Assembly: GCA_900554895.1 (NCBI GenBank)
Contig: USIX01000027.1
Span: forward strand, 1-18,750
Reading direction: 5' to 3'
Source of the DNA: an uncultured Megamonas sp.
Lineage (GTDB): Bacteria; Bacillota; Negativicutes; Selenomonadales; Selenomonadaceae
Length of the DNA stretch: 18,750 nt
Shown: one piece after another, positions 1-8,224 of the stretch
Position numbering within the stretch: the stretch's first letter is position 1
Layout of the letters: every line of letters begins with the position of its first letter
Translations under genes and position numbers: made by a program
The notes under the pieces: generated by a model
Database searches by the model: none
Told to the model about the DNA's origin: nothing
Seen by the model: only the letters and a program-made list of their open reading frames with translations

Positions 1-320
1 AAAGAAAAACGAACCAAAAAGAAAAAACCTTTTAACGTTTCGCTTACGCTGCACTTGATAAGCCTTCGAAACTCTTTTACAAATTCAGTCTGTACAACGG
101 CTCGAAACGCTTGGAATTTGGCTCGTGCCTTCTGATTACAGCAGGAACGCAATTTGAGCTGTGAGATTGTATTTTGCTGGTCATGCCAAAACCTTCATCC
201 ATGTTAGAGATTTTCACGGTAGCTTTAGCTATTAAAAAGAAAAAGCTTTAGATGTGTTTTTGGTTTAAATGTTTGAGCGCAGGCGAGTTTTTAAACGTTA
301 TATCTAAATTTTTTTATTTA
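1..320. repeat. Dispersed intergenic repeat, copy 1 (left end outside window)
   Basis: This stretch has no credible gene and matches 16172-16535 in the same orientation. Three blocks are almost unchanged: 111-132 equals 16329-16350 (22 of 22 bases), 216-244 equals 16439-16467 (29 of 29), and 271-300 matches 16495-16524 with a few differences. The first bases of the window align just inside the left inverted end of the other copy, so this copy starts before base 1. The block at 263-297 can fold through GTTTAAA and TTTAAAC arms. The inverted right end of the complete copy is not recognisable here, so this copy is shorter or degraded on that side. From about 320 to 420 I see only AT-rich DNA without clear structure. 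Confidence 0.8.
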
Positions 321-421
321 ATCTCTGTACATGAAAAAAATGAACGATATCTACTGTATATTTTATCATTGATGAAGTTTTTCTAAAAATTTTTCTAAAA
401 AATTGTTGTAAAATTTCTTAC

Positions 422-459
422 ATTGTATTACAATATGTGTAAATTTTGCTGTCATGACA
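422..459. promoter_or_regulatory. Palindromes in the niaP leader, possible operator
   Basis: Two perfect dyads lie upstream of the transporter: ATTGTA-T-TACAAT at 422-434 and TGTCATGACA at 450-459. They sit 31-68 bases before the start codon, where a repressor would act. niaP genes of Firmicutes are commonly controlled by the niacin-responsive repressor NiaR, so a NiaR-like operator is a reasonable guess. I cannot match the site to a verified consensus, and no niaR gene is in the window. No convincing -35/-10 pair could be fixed. Confidence 0.35.
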
Positions 460-489
460 ATAGTATATATAGTAAGGGAGAGATAGAAA

Positions 490-1803
490 ATGTTATTGCA
501 ACGATTGGAAGCGTTGCCTGTAGGTAGTTTTCATTATAAGTTATTATTCATAACGGGTCTTGGCTGGTTATTCGATGCCATGGATACAGGTCTTATAGGT
601 TTTGTTCTGCCGGTACTCGGCAAGGAATGGGGTCTGGCGGCAAGTCAGATGGGGGCTATCGGTTCCATCGGTCTAGTCGGCATGGCAATCGGTGCAGTTG
701 TCGCCGGTTCAATCGCCGACCGTTTCGGACGCAAGACAGTCTTTTCGGCAACGGTTATTATGTACAGTATAGCGACAGGACTTTGCGCTATATCATGGAG
801 CTATGAATCGCTACTACTGTTCCGATTTTTCGTAGGCTTCGGCCTCGGCGGTGAACTTCCTGTTGCCGCGACATTGATGTCCGAGTTTGCTCCGACCAGT
901 CTGCGCGGCAGATTTATCGTTTTGTTGGAAAGCTTCTGGGGCGTAGGTTGGATTTGCGCCGCCTGCATTGCCTATATGTTCATTCCTGTTTACGGCTGGC
1001 ATTATGCGTTCATCATTGGTGCGCTGCCAGCAATTTACGTATTCTTCATTCGTCTGCATATGCCTGAATCAGTACGTTATCTCTTATCTAAAGGTAAAGT
1101 TGCTGAAGCACAGAAAATCGTTAATGATTTGGAACAGAAACTAGGTGTTAAATACAACGGCGAATTAACTTTAAAACCTGAAGCTGTTACGGTTGAAAAA
1201 CCGCGTTTAAAAGATTTATGGTCGAAAAAATATTTATCGCGTACCATTATGCTATGGATTGTATGGTTCGGCATCGTCTACAGCTATTACGGGATTTTCA
1301 CGTGGCTTCCGGCTATCGTTTATCAGCAGGGCTTTGAATTCGTTAAGACGTTTGAATATGTACTGCTGATAACTTTCGCTCAGTTGCCGGGTTATTTCTG
1401 TGCGGCATGGCTCGTTGATAAAATCGGCAGAAAATATACATTGTCGCTTTTTCTGTGCATGAGCGGTGTGGCAAGCTATTTCTTTGGTCAGGCGGCTACG
1501 GCTCAGATGATTATTTTCTGGGGCTGTGTAATGTCGTTCTTTAATCTCGGTGCGTGGGGCGTTGTTTATACTTATACGCCGGAACTTTATCCGACTGCTA
1601 TCCGTGCCATGGGCAGCGGCTGGGCAGCAGGCGTCGGCCGTATCGGCGGCATGGCGGCTCCGCTTGTTGTAGGTATCATGATTGAGGCAGGCAGCGATAT
1701 GCATACCGTATTTTATATGTTTGCGGCAGTATTCGTAATCATTGCCGTTGCCGTATTCAGTCTCGGTATAGAAACGAAGCAAAAAAACTTGGAAAACATT
1801 TAA
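490..1803 (+). CDS. niaP: MFS transporter, niacin (nicotinate) permease type NiaP
   Basis: A 437-residue inner-membrane carrier of the major facilitator superfamily with about 12 hydrophobic segments. The start follows a good ribosome site (AAGGGAGAG, 474-482). The MFS loop motif is present as ADRFGRK around residues 76-82. The stretches GLGWLFDAMD (23-32), GGELPVA (120-126) and LLESFWGVGW (145-154), and the late YTPELYPTAIRA segment, closely follow B. subtilis NiaP (YceI) as I remember it. NiaP imports nicotinate or nicotinamide for NAD salvage by proton-coupled transport. The gene stands alone, with its own terminator downstream and a repeat-bearing spacer upstream. Membership of the MFS is certain. 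The niacin substrate is inferred from similarity, and a related aromatic-acid or other metabolite:H+ symporter remains possible. Confidence 0.78.
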   Translation: MLLQRLEALPVGSFHYKLLFITGLGWLFDAMDTGLIGFVLPVLGKEWGLAASQMGAIGSIGLVGMAIGAVVAGSIADRFGRKTVFSATVIMYSIATGLCAISWSYESLLLFRFFVGFGLGGELPVAATLMSEFAPTSLRGRFIVLLESFWGVGWICAACIAYMFIPVYGWHYAFIIGALPAIYVFFIRLHMPESVRYLLSKGKVAEAQKIVNDLEQKLGVKYNGELTLKPEAVTVEKPRLKDLWSKKYLSRTIMLWIVWFGIVYSYYGIFTWLPAIVYQQGFEFVKTFEYVLLITFAQLPGYFCAAWLVDKIGRKYTLSLFLCMSGVASYFFGQAATAQMIIFWGCVMSFFNLGAWGVVYTYTPELYPTAIRAMGSGWAAGVGRIGGMAAPLVVGIMIEAGSDMHTVFYMFAAVFVIIAVAVFSLGIETKQKNLENI

Positions 1804-1818
1804 CTATAAAGAAAAAAT

Positions 1819-1853
1819 AGCAGGTACAATTTATGTATCTGCTGTTTTTTTTT
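1819..1853 (+). terminator. Rho-independent terminator of niaP
   Basis: A 10-bp stem (AGCAGGTACA at 1819-1828 with TGTATCTGCT at 1834-1843, one G-U pair) has a 5-base loop and is followed by a run of nine T from 1845. It begins 15 bases after the niaP stop and separates the transporter from the defence island. Confidence 0.85.
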
Positions 1854-1859
1854 ATATTT

Positions 1860-1916
1860 TATCGGCAAAATAAAATTGAAAAAATAGATATTTTTTTACT
1901 TGATAGTTTGCCGATA
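1860..1916. promoter_or_regulatory. 10-bp inverted repeat upstream of the fic gene
   Basis: TATCGGCAAA (1860-1869) and its exact complement TTTGCCGATA (1907-1916) flank 37 AT-rich bases. That spacer contains a possible -35 (TTGAAA, 1876-1881). The arms are too far apart and lack a T-run, so a terminator is unlikely. Paired operator half-sites or a DNA-looping site are more natural readings. The next gene encodes a protein with an N-terminal helix-turn-helix, so autoregulation is possible. Confidence 0.4.
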
Positions 1917-1957
1917 GCGGCATAAAATAAATTTAATTAGGAAATGAAGGTGAATTT

Positions 1958-2857
1958 ATGAAATATTGTTCGGTCGAAGAATTTGCCAAAAAATGGAATG
2001 TTTCAAAGCGTACGGTGCGCAATTACTGTGCAGAGGGAAGAATAACGGGAGTTTTTCTGACGGGAAAGACTTGGAATATTCCGGAAACGGCAGAAAAACC
2101 GTTGCGAAAAAAACGCAGTAAGAAAAGTGCAAATACTTTATTGTCCGTTCTGCAAAGAGAAAAGAAAAGCAGACTTTCCGGCGGAATTTATCATAGACTG
2201 CAGATAGATATGACGTATAATTCCAATCATATGGAAGGCAGTATGTTGACGCATGAGCAGACGCGGTATATTTTTGAAACGCATACTATCGGTATGACAA
2301 AGACTGCCGTAAATATAGATGATATTATAGAAACGACAAATCATTTTCGCTGTATAGATATGGTTATTGATAATGCAAACAATAAACTGAGTGAAAGTTT
2401 TATAAAAAAACTGCATGAAACATTAAAAAACGGAACAAGCGACAGCAGAAAAGACTGGTTTGCAATAGGAGAATATAAAAAACAGCCCAATGAAGTCGGA
2501 GGAAGAAAGACAGCACAACCTGAGCAGGTAAGCGGAATAATGAAGCAGTTATTAAAGCAGTATAGTTCTACAGCAAAGAAAACATTGGAGGAAATTATTG
2601 CCTTTCATGCAGATTTTGAAACTATTCATCCATTTCAGGACGGCAACGGACGTATAGGCAGACTTATTATGCTGAAAGAATGTTTGAAAAATAATATAGT
2701 GCCGTTTATTATCAGTGATGATTTAAAAATGTTTTATTATAGAGGACTGCATGAATGGAATAAAGAAAGAGGATTTTTAATAGATACTTGTTTGACAGCT
2801 CAGGACAGATTTAAAAAATTGCTGGATTATTTTCGGATTGTTTATAAGAAGGATTAA
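1958..2857 (+). CDS. HTH-Fic domain protein (putative AMP-transferase, class II)
   Basis: A 299-residue protein. Residues 1-45 form a helix-turn-helix of the MerR/excisionase-like type (SVEEFAKKWNVSKRTVRNYC), followed by a basic linker (about 48-57). The C-terminal half is a Fic domain whose catalytic motif HPFQDGNGRIGR (224-235) is complete, including the base His224. Fic enzymes usually transfer AMP from ATP to a Ser, Thr or Tyr of a target protein. Residues 89-94 read SNHMEG, the (S/T)xxxE(G/N) inhibitory helix; lying before the Fic core it marks a class II, self-inhibited enzyme. Ribosome site AAGGTG lies 6 bases before ATG. hsdR follows after 53 bases. Fic proteins are recurrent companions of type I restriction cassettes; whether this one regulates or guards the system is inference. 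Confidence 0.85.
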   Translation: MKYCSVEEFAKKWNVSKRTVRNYCAEGRITGVFLTGKTWNIPETAEKPLRKKRSKKSANTLLSVLQREKKSRLSGGIYHRLQIDMTYNSNHMEGSMLTHEQTRYIFETHTIGMTKTAVNIDDIIETTNHFRCIDMVIDNANNKLSESFIKKLHETLKNGTSDSRKDWFAIGEYKKQPNEVGGRKTAQPEQVSGIMKQLLKQYSSTAKKTLEEIIAFHADFETIHPFQDGNGRIGRLIMLKECLKNNIVPFIISDDLKMFYYRGLHEWNKERGFLIDTCLTAQDRFKKLLDYFRIVYKKD

Positions 2858-2863
2858 TGTAAG

Positions 2864-2872
2864 TGTTATAAT
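2864..2872 (+). promoter_or_regulatory. Possible extended -10 element before hsdR
   Basis: TGT-TATAAT lies 39 bases before the hsdR start, in the 53-base gap after the fic stop. No good -35 hexamer stands 16-18 bases upstream, so this would be an extended -10 promoter giving the restriction genes a start separate from fic. Weak evidence. Confidence 0.3.
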
Positions 2873-2910
2873 TGAATATTAGATAGATAAAATAGAAAGG
2901 ATGTGATTAT

Positions 2911-5280
2911 ATGGCAGTCAATTTAACGGAAGAAGATGTGAAGTTTCGGTATATAACGCCTGCTATTGAAAAAGCCGGTTGGCATAAAGAAGATATTTTT
3001 TATGAGTATTACATCACAAAAGGTGCCGTGCAGGTTCATGGCAATAGTGTAACGCGCGGAGCGGCAAAAAAAGCGGATTATATTCTGACTTACGGCGTAG
3101 TAAAACAGCCGTTAGCTGTTGTGGAAGCGAAACAGATGAAGTTTCCTGTAGGTTACGGAATGAACCAGGCAATGGAATATGCTCAAATGCTGGATATAAA
3201 ATTTGCTTATTCGTCCAACGGCAAAGGTTTTATTGAGTATGATTTTTTTACGGGAAAGACAAAAGAATTAAAAATAGATGAATTTCCTGAACCGCAAGAA
3301 TTATGGCAGCGTTACTGCGTTGGGAAAGAATTGGATGAAGAAACGGAAAAAATTGTGCAGGAACCGTATTATATAGATACTTTCAATAATAAAAAACCGA
3401 GATATTATCAGCGTATAGCGATAGACAGAACGATTGAAGCTATAGCTAAAAACCAAAAACGTATTTTACTGGTGATGGCGACAGGAACGGGTAAAACGTA
3501 TACGGCATTTCAGATTGTCTACAGATTAATTCGTGCAAAGAAAGTAAACCGTGTGCTTTATCTGGCGGATAGAAATATTTTGATAGACCAAACCATAGGG
3601 CAAGATTTTAAGCCGTTTGAAAAGGTTATAACTAAAGTTAAAAATAGACATTTAGATAGTGCTTACGAAATTTATATGAGTTTATATCAGCAGCTTGTCG
3701 GAGAAAATGGCGAAGAGATTTTTCGTCAGTTTAAGCCAGAATTTTTTGATTTAATCATTGTTGATGAATGTCATCGTGGTAGCGCTAGAGAAGATTCACA
3801 GTGGCGAACTATCTTGAATTATTTTAAAGACGCCGTTCAAATTGGTCTTACAGCAACGCCAAAGGAAACGAAAGACGTTAGCAATCAATCGTATTTTGGA
3901 GAACCTATTTATACATACAGTTTAAAACAGGGTATAGCAGATGGATTTTTAGCACCATACAAAGTTATTCGTGTAAATATAGATAGAGATATCGACGGTT
4001 GGCGACCATATAAAGGACAATTTGATAAAAATGGTTTACAAATTGAAGATAAATTATATTTAGGCAAAGATTTTGATAAAAATTTAATTATTGATGAACG
4101 TACGCAAGAAGTGGCAAAACGTATCACAAAATGGCTAAAAGAAAATGGCAGGTATAGCAAAACTATAGTTTTTTGTGTAGATATAGAACACGCTGAAAGA
4201 ATGAGGCAAGCACTTGCAAACGAAAATAGCGATATCATGAAGGTTAATCCTAAATATATCATGCGAATTACAGGTGATAATAGAGAAGGAAAAGCCATGC
4301 TAGATTATTTTATTGACCCTAGCGAAAAATACCCAACGATTGTTACTACTTCAAAATTGATGACTACAGGCGTAGATGCTAAAACTTGCAAATTGATTGT
4401 ATTAGAAAATAATATAAATTCTATTATAGAATTTAAACAAATTATTGGTCGTGGTACTCGTTTAAATCCAGATTATGATAAAAATTATTTCACTATAATG
4501 GATTTTAGAGGAGTAACAAGATTATTCTCAGACCCTAATTTTGATGGTGACCCGATTGTCATAATTGATGATGATGGAAAAGATAAAGATGATGATACGG
4601 ATAATGTAAAAAAAACAGGAGAAGATACATCAAACGAAGGTAACAATACATTTACAGAACCAGTGGTAAATGAAGGTAAAGTAAAATACCATGTTGATAA
4701 TGTAGATGTAAATATAATAAATGAACGTGTACAATACCTTGATGCTAATGGAAAATTAATAACAGAAAGTGTCGTTGATTTTACTAAGAAAAATGTTCGT
4801 AAAGAATATGCTTCATTAGATGAATTCATTAATGCTTGGAGTAGTACAGCGAAAAAGCAAGTTATTCTCGAAGAATTATCAAAACATAATGTTTCTATAG
4901 ACGAATTGTATAAAGCTACAGGTAAAAAAGATATAGATGAGTTCGATTTAATTCTGCATATCGTATATGACCAAAAACCTTTGACTAGAAAAGAACGCAT
5001 TAATAATGTAAAAAAGAGAGATTATTTTGCTAAATATTCGTCTGTTTGTAGAGAAGTATTAGATGCTTTGATGGAACAATACATGAACGAAGGCATAAGA
5101 GAAATACAAAATCTTCAAGTTTTGCGTAATAAAAATTTTGCTAAATGGGGAAGCGCGCCTAAAATTGTAAAAATGTTTGGCGGTAAAGAAAAATATTTTA
5201 AAGCAGTAGATGAATTAACAAGTTTAATTTACGATAGTGAAATATCCACAAATCAAGGAAATAATGTATATAACCAATAA
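2911..5280 (+). CDS. hsdR: Type I restriction enzyme, R subunit (HsdR)
   Basis: A 789-residue motor and nuclease subunit. It joins the HsdM/HsdS methylase, pulls DNA past the complex using ATP, and cuts far from the recognition site. The N-terminal nuclease core is visible as D56 and E72-A-K74 (PD-(D/E)xK type). The superfamily 2 helicase motifs follow in order: Walker A ATGTGKT (190-196), DECH (285-288), LTATP (313-317) and motif VI QIIGRGTRL (510-518). A strongly acidic linker (about 552-575) leads to a C-terminal domain like that of EcoEI-type (type IB) R subunits, which binds the methylase. The length fits that family. Codon use changes inside the gene: the first third resembles the flanking chromosome, while the part after about 3700 is much richer in A+T. 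hsdM begins 21 bases downstream. Confidence 0.95.
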   Translation: MAVNLTEEDVKFRYITPAIEKAGWHKEDIFYEYYITKGAVQVHGNSVTRGAAKKADYILTYGVVKQPLAVVEAKQMKFPVGYGMNQAMEYAQMLDIKFAYSSNGKGFIEYDFFTGKTKELKIDEFPEPQELWQRYCVGKELDEETEKIVQEPYYIDTFNNKKPRYYQRIAIDRTIEAIAKNQKRILLVMATGTGKTYTAFQIVYRLIRAKKVNRVLYLADRNILIDQTIGQDFKPFEKVITKVKNRHLDSAYEIYMSLYQQLVGENGEEIFRQFKPEFFDLIIVDECHRGSAREDSQWRTILNYFKDAVQIGLTATPKETKDVSNQSYFGEPIYTYSLKQGIADGFLAPYKVIRVNIDRDIDGWRPYKGQFDKNGLQIEDKLYLGKDFDKNLIIDERTQEVAKRITKWLKENGRYSKTIVFCVDIEHAERMRQALANENSDIMKVNPKYIMRITGDNREGKAMLDYFIDPSEKYPTIVTTSKLMTTGVDAKTCKLIVLENNINSIIEFKQIIGRGTRLNPDYDKNYFTIMDFRGVTRLFSDPNFDGDPIVIIDDDGKDKDDDTDNVKKTGEDTSNEGNNTFTEPVVNEGKVKYHVDNVDVNIINERVQYLDANGKLITESVVDFTKKNVRKEYASLDEFINAWSSTAKKQVILEELSKHNVSIDELYKATGKKDIDEFDLILHIVYDQKPLTRKERINNVKKRDYFAKYSSVCREVLDALMEQYMNEGIREIQNLQVLRNKNFAKWGSAPKIVKMFGGKEKYFKAVDELTSLIYDSEISTNQGNNVYNQ

Positions 5281-5301
5281 GAGGAGCAAATAAATTAAGA
5301 T

Positions 5302-6780
5302 ATGAGTTTAGGAACATTTGTAAAAAACATTCAAAATATAATGCGTGGTGATAGTGGTGTAAATGGTGATGCACAGCGCATTGAACAATTAACATGGTTA
5401 TTATTTTTAAAGATTTATGCTAAAAAAGAAGAAGAATGGGAACTTTTTGATGATAATTATAAATCCATATTGCCAGAAGAATGTAAATGGGAAAATTGGG
5501 CAGTAGATAAAGTAGATGGTAAATCGTTAACAGAAGATAAATTATTAACATTTGTTAATGAAAAACTGTTTAAACAGCTAAAAAATATAAAATTGCCAGC
5601 TGATGCACCTATTAAGCATAGAATTTTAAAAGATGTATTTGCAAGCACCAATCAATATATGAAAGATGGTGTCTTGTTGCGTCAATTAATCAATGAAATC
5701 AATAAAATAGATTTTGATAATATTAAAGAATTGCACGCTTTTGGTGAAATTTATGAAACCATCTTGAAAAGCTTGCAAAGTGCGGGAAATGCAGGGGAGT
5801 TCTATACACCTAGAGCAGTAACTGATTTTATCGTAGAAATGGTAAATCCAAAGCTCGGCGAAACTGTAGCTGATTTTGCTTGTGGAACAGGTGGATTTTT
5901 GACTTCTACATTAAATCATTTAGAAAAAAACATGAAAAATACAGAAGATAGAGCAGAATATAATAATGCTATTTATGGTATAGAAAAGAAACCTTTACCG
6001 CATTTATTATGTGTAACAAATATGTTAGTACATGATATAGATAATCCTGCTATTTATAATGCTAATTCATTAGAACGTAATGTAAGAGAATATAAAGATA
6101 ATGAAAAATTTGAAGTTATTTTGATGAACCCACCATATGGTGGAGCTGAAGGAGATGCAATAAAAAATAATTTTCCAGCGGATTTGCGTAGTAGTGAAAC
6201 AGCAGATTTATTCATATCTTTAATTATGTATCGCTTAAAGGAAAATGGCAGAGCAGCAGTTATTATACCAGATGGATTTTTGTTTGGTTTAGATAATGCT
6301 AAAGTAGCTATTAAGAAGAAATTATTTAGTGAATTTAATGTGCATACGATTGTCCGTCTGCCTGCTTCTGTGTTTGCTCCATATACATCTATTACAACAA
6401 ATATTATCTTCTTTGATAATACAGGAACTACGAAAGAAACTTATTTTTATCGTTTGGATATGCCAGAAGGATATAAACATTTTTCTAAAACAAAACCAAT
6501 GAAATTAGAACATTTTGCTGATTGTATAAAATGGTGGAATGATAGATGCGATATTAAAGATGAAGAAACTGATACTTATAAGGCTAAAGTTTATACATTA
6601 GAAGAAATCGTAAATCGCAACTATGATATAGATTTATGCGGTTATCCTACGATTGAAGAGGAAGTATTATCTCCAGAAGAAACTATTTTAGAATATAAAG
6701 AAAAAAGAGCTACTTTGAATTCCAAAATAGATAAAAAGCTCCAAGAAATAGAAAATATTTTAGGAGTAAAATTATGCTAG
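5302..6780 (+). CDS. hsdM: Type I DNA N6-adenine methyltransferase subunit (HsdM)
   Basis: A 492-residue protein with the HsdM N-terminal helical domain (about 1-140), then the N6-adenine methylase core. S-adenosylmethionine-binding motif I is DFACGTGGF (191-199), the GEFYTPR element is at 165-171, and catalytic motif IV is NPPY (276-279). In type I systems two HsdM and one HsdS form the methylase that marks host sites by adenine methylation, and the same complex recruits HsdR. Ribosome site AGGAG lies at 5282-5286, a rather long 15 bases from the ATG, but no better in-frame start is seen. The last 7 bases overlap hsdS, indicating coupled translation. Composition is strongly AT-rich, like hsdS and the next gene. 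Confidence 0.96.
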   Translation: MSLGTFVKNIQNIMRGDSGVNGDAQRIEQLTWLLFLKIYAKKEEEWELFDDNYKSILPEECKWENWAVDKVDGKSLTEDKLLTFVNEKLFKQLKNIKLPADAPIKHRILKDVFASTNQYMKDGVLLRQLINEINKIDFDNIKELHAFGEIYETILKSLQSAGNAGEFYTPRAVTDFIVEMVNPKLGETVADFACGTGGFLTSTLNHLEKNMKNTEDRAEYNNAIYGIEKKPLPHLLCVTNMLVHDIDNPAIYNANSLERNVREYKDNEKFEVILMNPPYGGAEGDAIKNNFPADLRSSETADLFISLIMYRLKENGRAAVIIPDGFLFGLDNAKVAIKKKLFSEFNVHTIVRLPASVFAPYTSITTNIIFFDNTGTTKETYFYRLDMPEGYKHFSKTKPMKLEHFADCIKWWNDRCDIKDEETDTYKAKVYTLEEIVNRNYDIDLCGYPTIEEEVLSPEETILEYKEKRATLNSKIDKKLQEIENILGVKLC

Positions 6781-8210
6781 CAGATAAATTAAGAAAATCA
6801 GTATTACAATCAGCTATACAAGGTAAATTGACAGAGCAATTAGCTACAGATGATAAGGTAGAAGATTTATTAAAAGCGATAAAAGAAGAAAAAGAACGTT
6901 TAATCAAAGAAAAGAAGATAAAAAAACAAAAACCATTGCCAGAGATAACAGAAGAAGAAATACCATTTGAAATACCTGAAAATTGGAAATGGGTAAGACT
7001 AGGAGAAATAGGAATTTGGGAAGCAGGAACAACACCTAGCAGGAGCAAAAGCGAGTATTATATTAATGGAGAAATACCATGGGTTAAAACAGGTGATTTA
7101 ACAGATGGTATATTAAATTCTACTACAGAAAATATTACACAACTGGCGTTAGAAGAAACTTCATTGAAAATAAAACCAATAGGAAGTATTTTAATTGCTA
7201 TGTATGGGGCAACTATAGGAAAAGTATCGATTTTAGGTATTGAAGCAACTACAAATCAAGCTTGTTGTGCTTGTATAGCATATAAAAATATCTATAATAA
7301 ATATATTTTTTATTATCTTATATCACAAAGAGATAATTTAAAAAAAATGGGAGCTGGAGGAGCACAGCCTAATATATCAAGAGAAAAAATAATAAAAACG
7401 ATAATGCCATTACCATCATTAGCAGAACAAAAACGTATAGTAGAGAAACTTGATAATGTTTTGGCTAATATAGATGAATTGAAAGCTAATGAAGAAAAAT
7501 TATCTATACTGCAAAAGAATTTCCCTGATAAGTTAAAGAAATCTATATTACAATCAGCTATACAAGGAGATTTGACTGAACAATTAGATACAGATGATAA
7601 AGTAGAAGATTTATTAAAAGCGATAAAAGAAGAAAAAGAACGCTTAATCAAAGAAAAGAAGATAAAAAAACAAAAACCATTGCTAGAGATAACAGAAGAA
7701 GAAATACCATTTGAAATACCTAAAAATTGGAAATGGGTAAGATTGGGCAAAGTAATAGAATTAATATCTGGAAGAGATTTAACAAAAGATAAATATAATA
7801 ATAATTATGAAGGAATACCATATATTACTGGTGCTAGTAATTTTAATAATAATAATTTAATTATTGATAGATGGACAGATAAAGCAACATCTATAGCAGT
7901 AAAAAATGATATTTTATTAACATGTAAAGGTACAATAGGAGAAATAATAGTATTAAAAGAAGATAAAGTTCATATAGCAAGACAGATAATGGCTATAAGA
8001 TTGTTATATGGTAATTTTGATTATATTAAATGGTATATAATTTCACAAATAGATAAACTGAAATCAATGGGAAAAAGTATTATACCAGGTATTAGTAGAG
8101 AAATGATTTTAAATTATTTAATACCATTACCACCATTAGCAGAACAAAAGCGTATAGTAGAAAAATTAGATAAGCTTTTAGCTGATATAGAAGAATTAAA
8201 GATAGAATAA
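6774..8210 (+). CDS. hsdS: Type I specificity subunit (HsdS), two recognition domains
   Basis: A 478-residue protein that chooses the DNA sequence for both methylation and restriction. It is built as two similar halves. Each has a conserved helical segment (about 4-78 and 252-326) followed by a variable target-recognition domain (about 70-215 and 318-455). Each recognition domain ends in a second conserved helix beginning LAEQKR (216-221 and 455-460). The two recognition domains differ, as expected for a bipartite asymmetric target; the sequence recognised cannot be read from the DNA. An AGGAG ribosome site lies 7 bases before the ATG, inside the end of hsdM. The helical segments are highly charged and repeated almost unchanged at DNA level, which is unusual and has consequences for recombination (see findings). 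Confidence 0.95.
   Translation: MLADKLRKSVLQSAIQGKLTEQLATDDKVEDLLKAIKEEKERLIKEKKIKKQKPLPEITEEEIPFEIPENWKWVRLGEIGIWEAGTTPSRSKSEYYINGEIPWVKTGDLTDGILNSTTENITQLALEETSLKIKPIGSILIAMYGATIGKVSILGIEATTNQACCACIAYKNIYNKYIFYYLISQRDNLKKMGAGGAQPNISREKIIKTIMPLPSLAEQKRIVEKLDNVLANIDELKANEEKLSILQKNFPDKLKKSILQSAIQGDLTEQLDTDDKVEDLLKAIKEEKERLIKEKKIKKQKPLLEITEEEIPFEIPKNWKWVRLGKVIELISGRDLTKDKYNNNYEGIPYITGASNFNNNNLIIDRWTDKATSIAVKNDILLTCKGTIGEIIVLKEDKVHIARQIMAIRLLYGNFDYIKWYIISQIDKLKSMGKSIIPGISREMILNYLIPLPPLAEQKRIVEKLDKLLADIEELKIE
6783..7004 (+). repeat. hsdS internal direct repeat, copy A
   Basis: 222 bases matching 7527-7748 with about 18 mismatches by eye, giving about 92% identity. The best stretch is near-perfect from about 6847 to 6990. 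The period is 744 bases, exactly 248 codons, so recombination between the copies keeps the reading frame. It encodes the first conserved helical segment of HsdS. Confidence 0.92.
7527..7748 (+). repeat. hsdS internal direct repeat, copy B
   Basis: Second copy of 6783-7004, encoding the central conserved helical segment between the two recognition domains. A separate shorter pair also exists: 7407-7480 and 8124-8197 encode the LAEQKR helices, with a period of 717 bases (239 codons). Confidence 0.92.
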
Positions 8211-8224
8211 AAGGAGATGTATAT

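Noticed and set aside
1252..1782. 176-codon open frame on the - strand inside niaP
   Set aside because: It is antisense to a clear MFS transporter, has no ribosome site and encodes a low-complexity, unlikely protein.
4608..4615. Run of eight A in the acidic linker of hsdR as a phase-variation tract
   Set aside because: A-runs of similar length are common throughout this AT-rich segment, and the gene is in frame; nothing singles this one out.
4485..5000. 171-codon - strand frame within hsdR
   Set aside because: The Ser/Phe/Leu-rich product is what reverse reading of AT-rich coding DNA gives; hsdR is intact on the + strand.
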